This document shows positions 14,503 to 18,795 of a stretch of DNA of 18,795 nucleotides, piece by piece. The notes below the pieces were generated by a model, which saw only the letters and a list, made by a program, of their open reading frames with translations, did not search any database and was not told the origin of the DNA. The stretch's first letter is position 1, and each line of letters begins with the position of its first letter. The translations under genes and the position numbers were made by a program. The stretch spans positions 1 through 18,795 of the forward strand of contig SFFY01000043.1 of assembly GCA_004556745.1 (NCBI GenBank). Direction: 5' to 3'. The stretch is from Bacteroidales bacterium (lineage in GTDB: Bacteria > Bacteroidota > Bacteroidia > Bacteroidales > Bacteroidaceae).

Positions 14503-14701
14503 GGTATTTAGGATAAAAAGGTAATAACACAATGCCTTGAAATCGCAGTTTGCAGTAAAAAAGGACTCGAGACGGATATTGCGGCGTAGGACTGCGTAAA
14601 AGGGAGATGAAGAACCTATGGCGGGTTCTATAAATATGATTCGGACAAATTTTGTAATGTATTTTGAAATGATTGTTGTGGAATAAACGTATCCAAAACT
14701 A

Positions 14702-14731
14702 TTTGATATTCAGTATTTATTAGTAACTTTG
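14702..14731 (+). promoter_or_regulatory. Plus-strand promoter with no protein gene downstream
   Basis: TTTG (14702-14705), an 18-bp spacer and TAACTTTG (14724-14731) match the Bacteroidetes promoter pattern on the plus strand, opposite to all genes of the window. The -7 element overlaps a small palindrome CTTTGC-G-GCAAAG (14727-14739). Transcription would start near 14738. Confidence 0.5.
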
Positions 14732-14737
14732 CGGCAA

Positions 14738-14815
14738 AGAATTGAGTGAATTGTAACTAAGAATTGAGTAAATTGTAAAACGGGCTGTCCTGATGCAGGG
14801 CAGCCCGTTTTGTAA
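14738..14815 (+). ncRNA. Candidate small RNA, about 75 nt
   Basis: A plus-strand transcript from the promoter above would contain two near-identical 22-bp repeats (AGAATTGAGT then GAATTGTAAC or AAATTGTAAA, starting at 14738 and 14760) and end at the strong hairpin at 14777-14811 with its TTTT. There is no start codon with a useful reading frame inside. It is a prediction from promoter plus terminator only; the hairpin alone is explained by the receptor gene on the other strand. Confidence 0.35.
14777..14811. terminator. Intrinsic terminator after the TonB-dependent receptor, probably bidirectional
   Basis: The arms at 14777-14791 and 14797-14811 (AAAACGGGCTGTCCT and AGGGCAGCCCGTTTT) pair over 15 positions with one non-Watson-Crick pair, around a 5-nt loop. 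The A/T ends give a U-run in either direction. It lies about 42 nt after the receptor stop codon at 14853. Confidence 0.8.
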
Positions 14816-14852
14816 TGCTAACTCTCAAGATATATGCTTGCTGTATTCTTTC

Positions 14853-17297
14853 TTAGAAATGCCATTTGATGTCGAAGGAGAAGTGGCGCGGGGCGATGTC
14901 CTGCGCGAAACGGCGGTTCATGGAGAGGATGGCGAAGGTGTTGGCGCGGGTGTCCGTGAGGTTTGCGCCGCGCACGGTCAGCGTCACGCCACCTTTGAGT
15001 TCCGCCTCCACGGAAGCGTCAAGCTGTGCGTAGAAGTCCTGCCCGAAGGTGTTTGCCTCGTCCCACATGATGTCGCCCGCGCCTTTCACACGTGCGCCGA
15101 AGGTGAAGGAGCGCAGCAGGTCGCATTTCGTGGGTTGGCGGAAGCTTGCCGTGGCCGTCATCGTGTGGCGCGGCACGAAGGGCACGCGGTTGTCTGTATA
15201 GTCCACGCCGCCGCCTAAGTCGTAGTTTTCAAATGTTGCTTCGGTAAAGCCATAGTCGGCGGCGATGCTTAGGCGGTTGTCGAGCCATAAGGTGCGCAGC
15301 GATGCCTCGATGCCGCAGGAGCGGCTCTTGCCCGCGTTGACCATGATGCGTCCCAGTCCGCTCTCGCTGAACTGTGCCAACTGCTGGTCGCGCGTCTGCA
15401 TATAGAAGGCGGCGAGGTCGGCTTGCAGGCGGCCGTCGAGGAAAGAGAGGTGCGTGCCCGCCTCGTAGTTCCACGACTGTTCGGGCTTGTAGCTGAGGTT
15501 GCGCAGGTCGGGTTCGTCGGGCACGATGCGATCCATCGTTTTTGTAATGCCGGCTATTGCGCCTGGCTTCATTGCGTCGGGCATGCCAGGCATGCTGTTG
15601 ATGGTGTTGATGCTGTAGTCCTTTACCTCGAGCATCATCTCTCGGCGCAGCAACTGTTGTGCGAGGTCGGAGTAAGCCTGAATGTTGTAGCCGCCCGAAC
15701 GGCAGCCCTTGGAGGCGGCTGCGTAGACGTTGCCGCGCGTGCCGTTTTTCCCGAAACTATATTGCAAGGCGAATTTCGGCAACAGTTGCCAATAGTCGTC
15801 TTTCAGCGTCCCGGCGAGCTGCGGCAGTGAAGAGGAGTCGTGGTTGATATTCATCATCGGCCTGCCACGGCGAACGACTCGATGTCGACGTTGAAGAGAC
15901 TCCATATTCATATAAAAGTTGTACGCCACGGGATTTGCCGTCTGCGAAGAGAGGTCGAGTTGTCTGTGGTCGTAGTCGAGTCGCAAACCGAGTGTGAGGC
16001 TCAGACCCTTGACGAGCAAGTCGTTGAAACTCAACTGCTGGAACAGCGCCGCACCGAAGGAGGGCGTTTCGAGGTCGGAGAGAAAGGCGAGGCTGTTGTC
16101 CGTAAACGTCAGCCCCATTTCCGGGCTGCTCGGCAGGCTCGCGCGGATGATGCTGTTGAGAAAACCGATGCCGCCTTCTTGGAAAACCACGGGGCAGTCG
16201 GTCTGCATCTTCGTATATCCCGCATAGATGCCCGAGGTCCACTGCACGCGCTTGCCTTTCGGGCTTTTGAGCGAAATCTCTTCGGTCACGCTGTGCATTT
16301 TCTGCCTTTGCTCGAGCGTATAAATGTCGGAGGCAATGAAATCTTGGTCCATGAAGAGGCGGTCGCGCAGGTATTGATAGGCCGTGATGCTGCTCAGGGT
16401 GAATTTGCCGAGCCTATGCTCAACGCCCAGTCCCGTGTTGAAAAGTTGGCGGCGGTAACTGGCCTGGCGGTTGGCTTCAATATTTCCCGAGGCGGGCATG
16501 TAAGTCATTTTCTTGTCCTCGTCGTCGCGCACGGAGTCGCCGATATGGCGATAGGGGCAGGCCCTTTCGTAAGATTGCTCGAACGATGCCGTCCAGTCCA
16601 CCTTTACTTTATGCGAGGGCTTCCACGTGAGGCGCGTTCTTCCGCCCCCGCTCTCCATGCCGTCGGCGTGCTGGCCGAGCGTGTGGTTGGTGAAGTAGCC
16701 GTTGCGCCCGTTGTAGAACGCGCCGACCGAGATGCCGAGGTTTTCGGCGGGGTGCAGGTAGGTGATGGCCGAGAGGCGGCGTGCCATAGACTTTGTCGTA
16801 AATCCCGCCGAGATGTCCGTGCCCTGCTTCACCAAGGGGTCGGCGGTGTAGACGCGGATAAGGCCGCCCGGCGTGTTGCGTCCGTAGAGCGTGCCCTGCG
16901 GACCGCGCAGCACGTCCACGCGCGTCACGTCGAGGAAGTTGAAATCGTAGGCGCTCTTGTCGAGATAGGGCACGTTGTCCACGTACAGGCCCACGGCGGG
17001 CGTGTTGATGCGCGAGCCGACGCCTCTGATATAGACTGCCGAGGTGAGTTTCGAGCCGTATTCGGGCATATAGAAGTTGGGCACGGCGGCCGAGAGGCCT
17101 TTCACGTCCGTAACGTTGAGCCGTTCGAGCGAGGTTTTGTCGAACAGGCTTACCGCAACGGCTTGTCGCCGCAGCGTGTTGGTCTCCTTGGGAGATGCCA
17201 CCACCACGGCTTCCTCAATGTCAATGTTTTTTAGGGTGTCGGAGGGGACGCCTGCACAGGCTGCCCCGGCGAATACAGAAAATAAAAGTAGGTTCAT
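14853..17297 (-). CDS. TonB-dependent outer-membrane receptor
   Basis: An 814-aa outer-membrane active-transport receptor that would import a ligand using TonB-ExbBD energy. Residues 1-15 (MNLLLFSVFAGAACA) are a short signal peptide lacking basic residues at the front. A TonB-box-like IEEAVVVA lies at 27-34. The plug domain (about 40-155) has AVYIRGVGSRINTPAVGLY and VLRGPQGTLYGRNTPGG (129-145). The rest is a beta-barrel with alternating aromatic strands, ending in FSFDIKWHF with the terminal Phe expected of outer-membrane proteins. It has no N-terminal carboxypeptidase-D-like domain and no SusD partner, so it is not a SusC-type glycan transporter; iron-siderophore, haem, vitamin or another small ligand is possible, but the sequence does not say which. 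It follows the sensor kinase by about 100 bp but has its own promoter motif, and a strong terminator follows. Confidence 0.93.
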   Translation of the reverse strand: MNLLLFSVFAGAACAGVPSDTLKNIDIEEAVVVASPKETNTLRRQAVAVSLFDKTSLERLNVTDVKGLSAAVPNFYMPEYGSKLTSAVYIRGVGSRINTPAVGLYVDNVPYLDKSAYDFNFLDVTRVDVLRGPQGTLYGRNTPGGLIRVYTADPLVKQGTDISAGFTTKSMARRLSAITYLHPAENLGISVGAFYNGRNGYFTNHTLGQHADGMESGGGRTRLTWKPSHKVKVDWTASFEQSYERACPYRHIGDSVRDDEDKKMTYMPASGNIEANRQASYRRQLFNTGLGVEHRLGKFTLSSITAYQYLRDRLFMDQDFIASDIYTLEQRQKMHSVTEEISLKSPKGKRVQWTSGIYAGYTKMQTDCPVVFQEGGIGFLNSIIRASLPSSPEMGLTFTDNSLAFLSDLETPSFGAALFQQLSFNDLLVKGLSLTLGLRLDYDHRQLDLSSQTANPVAYNFYMNMESLQRRHRVVRRGRPMMNINHDSSSLPQLAGTLKDDYWQLLPKFALQYSFGKNGTRGNVYAAASKGCRSGGYNIQAYSDLAQQLLRREMMLEVKDYSINTINSMPGMPDAMKPGAIAGITKTMDRIVPDEPDLRNLSYKPEQSWNYEAGTHLSFLDGRLQADLAAFYMQTRDQQLAQFSESGLGRIMVNAGKSRSCGIEASLRTLWLDNRLSIAADYGFTEATFENYDLGGGVDYTDNRVPFVPRHTMTATASFRQPTKCDLLRSFTFGARVKGAGDIMWDEANTFGQDFYAQLDASVEAELKGGVTLTVRGANLTDTRANTFAILSMNRRFAQDIAPRHFSFDIKWHF

Positions 17298-17322
17298 TGC
17301 AGGAATTATTATTTTTCGGGTG

Positions 17323-17353
17323 CAAAGTTACCGCCTCGCCCATTTTCCCGCAA
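17323..17353 (-). promoter_or_regulatory. Promoter of the TonB-dependent receptor
   Basis: On the minus strand TTG (17353-17351, in ATTGCGGG) is followed after 20 bp by TAACTTTG (17330-17323), a good Bacteroidetes-type promoter. It ends 25 nt before the start codon. It lies in the 99-bp gap after the kinase gene, so the receptor can be transcribed separately from the kinase. Confidence 0.65.
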
Positions 17354-17396
17354 TCCTCATTTATTAGGATTTTTTAATTGTGTTTTGGTATAAAAA

Positions 17397-18587
17397 TCAT
17401 TTCGGCAGTGTCAGCGTTAGCCGGTACACATCCTCGTCGCTCTCCGTAACGAGCGAGTAGTCCTTGCCATAAATCAGGTCGAGGCGCTTGCGCACATTGT
17501 CGAGTCCTATGCCGCCCTTTTCTTCCTGCGTGGCAGCCCCCACGCTGTTGGTGAAGCGGAAGATGAGGTTGCGGCCGTCGGCTTCCAACTTAAAATGCAC
17601 GAACGAGGGCTTGCTGAAACTGATGCCGTGCTTAAAGGCATTTTCGAGAAACGTGACGAGAATGAGCGGTGGAATGACAACCTCGGGCAAGGGGTCGGGC
17701 AGTTCCACGTCGATGCGCACGTTGTCCGTATAGCGCAGTCGCATCAGGTCGAGATAGTGATGCACACTCTCCAATTCCAGCCGCAGCGGCACGGTGCGCC
17801 CCGTGCTTTCGTACAAGGCGTAGCGCATCATCTTCGATAGTTGCAGCAGCGAAGTCTTCGCGCCCTCGGGGTCGATGTCCACGAGCGCGAAGATATTGTT
17901 GAGCGTGTTCATAAAAAAGTGCGGATTGATTTGGAAACGCAGATACGTGAGTTGCTGCTCGAGCATCTCCTTTTCCAGTTCCGCCATGCGTCCGCGCTCC
18001 CTCTGTCCCTTGGTATATAGCTTCACGGCGACGTTAAGCCCCATCATCAAAATCATATAGATAAAGGTGAAGATTTCCCTCGGGCCAAAGAGCATAGGTC
18101 CCGTGTCCGGCTTGCCGTGCCTCGGGTGGCGGTGCATCTTGCCGTGCTTCGGGGCAGGCGCGTTCTGCATGTCCGGGTGTTCTTCGGCAGGCGGTGCCAT
18201 TTCGGCCATAGGCGGCCACGGCGCCATGCTTTGGGGCGACGGCATCTTGCCCTCGTGGCGATTGATGCGCCCGGGGTGGTCGAAAATAATAGGACCCAAG
18301 AATCTCGAATGTAGTATCTCCGTGGTCAGCAGCAGTGCGAGGGCGAGGACGATGTAGGCCTTCGTCCGTTTCTTGTACACCAGGAGCGGTGCTACGAAGT
18401 AGTTGTGAATGATGAAGAAGACGCAAAGCCCGCCGAGGTCAATCCAGAAGCGCAGCACCTCATCGAATTTGAAACTTTCTGAGAGCAGAAACAGCGGCAG
18501 GGCGAAGACGCAGAGCCACAGCCCCAAGTAAATCAGCGTTTCCTGTGCCGTCGGCGTTTTCAGCCAGTCGGTGCGTAAGATTTTCAT
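17397..18587 (-). CDS. LytS-type sensor histidine kinase with a His/Met/Pro-rich loop
   Basis: A 396-aa inner-membrane sensor kinase of the His_kinase/LytS class. Four hydrophobic segments are visible at about 17-36, 47-70, 77-100 and 170-190. Between the third and fourth lies a 65-residue loop (about 103-168) with seven His and seven Met plus many Pro residues (e.g. HGKMHRHPRHGKP at 148-160). A charged linker (192-215) leads to the phospho-acceptor block LRFQINPHFFMNTLNNIFAL with His223. The ATPase part has the N-box FLENAFKHG (Asn316) and GGIGLDNVRKRL (358-369). Catalytic residues look intact. By topology the loop would face the periplasm and could bind a metal ion; that is inference. Partners of such kinases are usually LytTR response regulators encoded next door, but none lies downstream (receptor gene) or in the 208 bp upstream. 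Confidence 0.93.
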   Translation of the reverse strand: MKILRTDWLKTPTAQETLIYLGLWLCVFALPLFLLSESFKFDEVLRFWIDLGGLCVFFIIHNYFVAPLLVYKKRTKAYIVLALALLLTTEILHSRFLGPIIFDHPGRINRHEGKMPSPQSMAPWPPMAEMAPPAEEHPDMQNAPAPKHGKMHRHPRHGKPDTGPMLFGPREIFTFIYMILMMGLNVAVKLYTKGQRERGRMAELEKEMLEQQLTYLRFQINPHFFMNTLNNIFALVDIDPEGAKTSLLQLSKMMRYALYESTGRTVPLRLELESVHHYLDLMRLRYTDNVRIDVELPDPLPEVVIPPLILVTFLENAFKHGISFSKPSFVHFKLEADGRNLIFRFTNSVGAATQEEKGGIGLDNVRKRLDLIYGKDYSLVTESDEDVYRLTLTLPK

Positions 18588-18632
18588 GTATGAAAGGTAT
18601 TTATGTGCCCTGCAAAGGTCGTATTTTCTCGG
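18588..18632 (-). promoter_or_regulatory. Short leader of the kinase gene with a weak -7 element
   Basis: On the minus strand GACCTTTG lies at 18620-18613, about 26 nt before the start codon; it matches the TTTG half of the -7 consensus but not the TA half. No clear -33 element was found. The composite repeat element begins immediately upstream at 18633. Confidence 0.3.
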
Positions 18633-18787
18633 AGATATTTTTTCCTAAGCCCTTGAAAATTTTTCGTTGCTCCCAGATATTTCTTACTATCACGTAAGAA
18701 AAAGTTTGTTACAAAGTTTGTAACGCTTGTTACAAAGTTTCTAACACATATTACAAAGTTTGTAATACATGTTACAAAGTTTGTAAC
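18633..18787 (-). repeat. Composite element, right copy: shoulder plus four phased 17-bp palindromes
   Basis: The palindromes begin at 18708, 18729, 18750 and 18771, a strict 21-bp period with linkers GCTT, ACAT and ACAT. Units 1 and 4 are the perfect GTTACAAAGTTTGTAAC; unit 2 has one change (TTTCTAAC); unit 3 is the ATTACAAA/TTTGTAAT variant. The shoulder at 18633-18707 aligns to the reverse complement of 212-286, so this copy is inverted relative to the left one. The shoulder contains the hairpin TTCTTAC/GTAAGAA (18681-18700). The element lies directly upstream of the sensor kinase, with its array about 120-200 bp from the start codon. Confidence 0.85.
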
Positions 18788-18795
18788 AAAAAATC

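Larger units (their letters stand above)
14469..14852. other. Gene-free 384-bp interval between the phosphodiesterase and the receptor gene
   Basis: I see no protein gene. It contains a minus-strand -7 element for the phosphodiesterase (14495-14502), a small hairpin AGAACC/GGTTCT (14611-14629), a plus-strand promoter (14702-14731), two 22-bp direct repeats (14738-14781) and a strong hairpin (14777-14811) that ends the receptor transcript and could also end a plus-strand small RNA. Confidence 0.7.

Noticed and set aside
15840..17234. A 464-aa plus-strand reading frame opposite the TonB-dependent receptor
   Set aside because: It has no recognisable motif, and the minus-strand receptor shows plug, barrel and terminal Phe.
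17352..17371. AATCCT/AGGATT stem followed by a T-run as a terminator
   Set aside because: The T-run follows on the plus strand, where no gene ends, and the 6-bp stem is weak. It overlaps the likely -33 element of the receptor promoter.

Overview
This window looks like chromosomal DNA from a member of the Bacteroidota, order Bacteroidales, most likely a Prevotella/Alloprevotella-type organism. The evidence is a fused murF-alr gene beside a GSCFA-domain gene, large secreted proteins ending in a Bacteroidales-type C-terminal sorting-like tail (DGR..G.L..G.YI..G.K..VK), Bacteroidetes-type promoter motifs (TAnnTTTG with an upstream TTG/TTTG), and a LytS-type kinase next to a TonB-dependent receptor. 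The genus is an inference from gene content only. Coding DNA is fairly GC-rich and the intergenic DNA is AT-rich and full of repeats.

Every protein gene I can support is on the minus strand, so transcription runs from right to left. In that order they are: a LytS-type sensor kinase (18587-17397) with an unusual His/Met/Pro-rich loop; a TonB-dependent outer-membrane receptor (17297-14853); a YfcE/MJ0936-type phosphodiesterase (14468-13944); a GSCFA-domain protein (13828-12869) followed 51 bp later by the bifunctional MurF-Alr enzyme for cell-wall precursor synthesis (12817-10343); a surface-protein locus made of a 1068-aa secreted protein (9572-6366), a 59-aa peptide gene (6324-6145) and a 1309-aa multidomain secreted protein (6028-2099); and an iron-dependent alcohol dehydrogenase of the YqhD/butanol dehydrogenase type (1863-700).

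The genes themselves are mostly familiar. The intergenic DNA is the more unusual part. A composite element (about 75 bp shoulder plus four 17-bp palindromes spaced exactly 21 bp apart) occurs once near each end of the window, in opposite orientations (132-286 and 18633-18787). At the left end the 21-bp periodicity continues for four more degenerate units. Two intergenic loci carry tandem AGTARACR octamers (12 units at 10149-10244 and 4 units at 13841-13872), each followed by inverted copies. A roughly 260-bp block with nested inverted repeats (9613-9872) lies between a candidate promoter and the 1068-aa protein. A cluster of hairpins follows the dehydrogenase gene, and an identical 32-nt terminator-like hairpin occurs at 503-534 and 2036-2067. 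A plus-strand promoter/terminator pair at 14702-14811 could encode a small RNA of roughly 75 nt.

Functional groupings that can be supported: GSCFA and MurF-Alr are probably co-transcribed. The two big secreted proteins and the peptide gene between them form one locus, with a hairpin separating the peptide from the downstream protein. The kinase has no response regulator beside it in this window. No rRNA, tRNA, CRISPR array, transposase or phage gene was seen.
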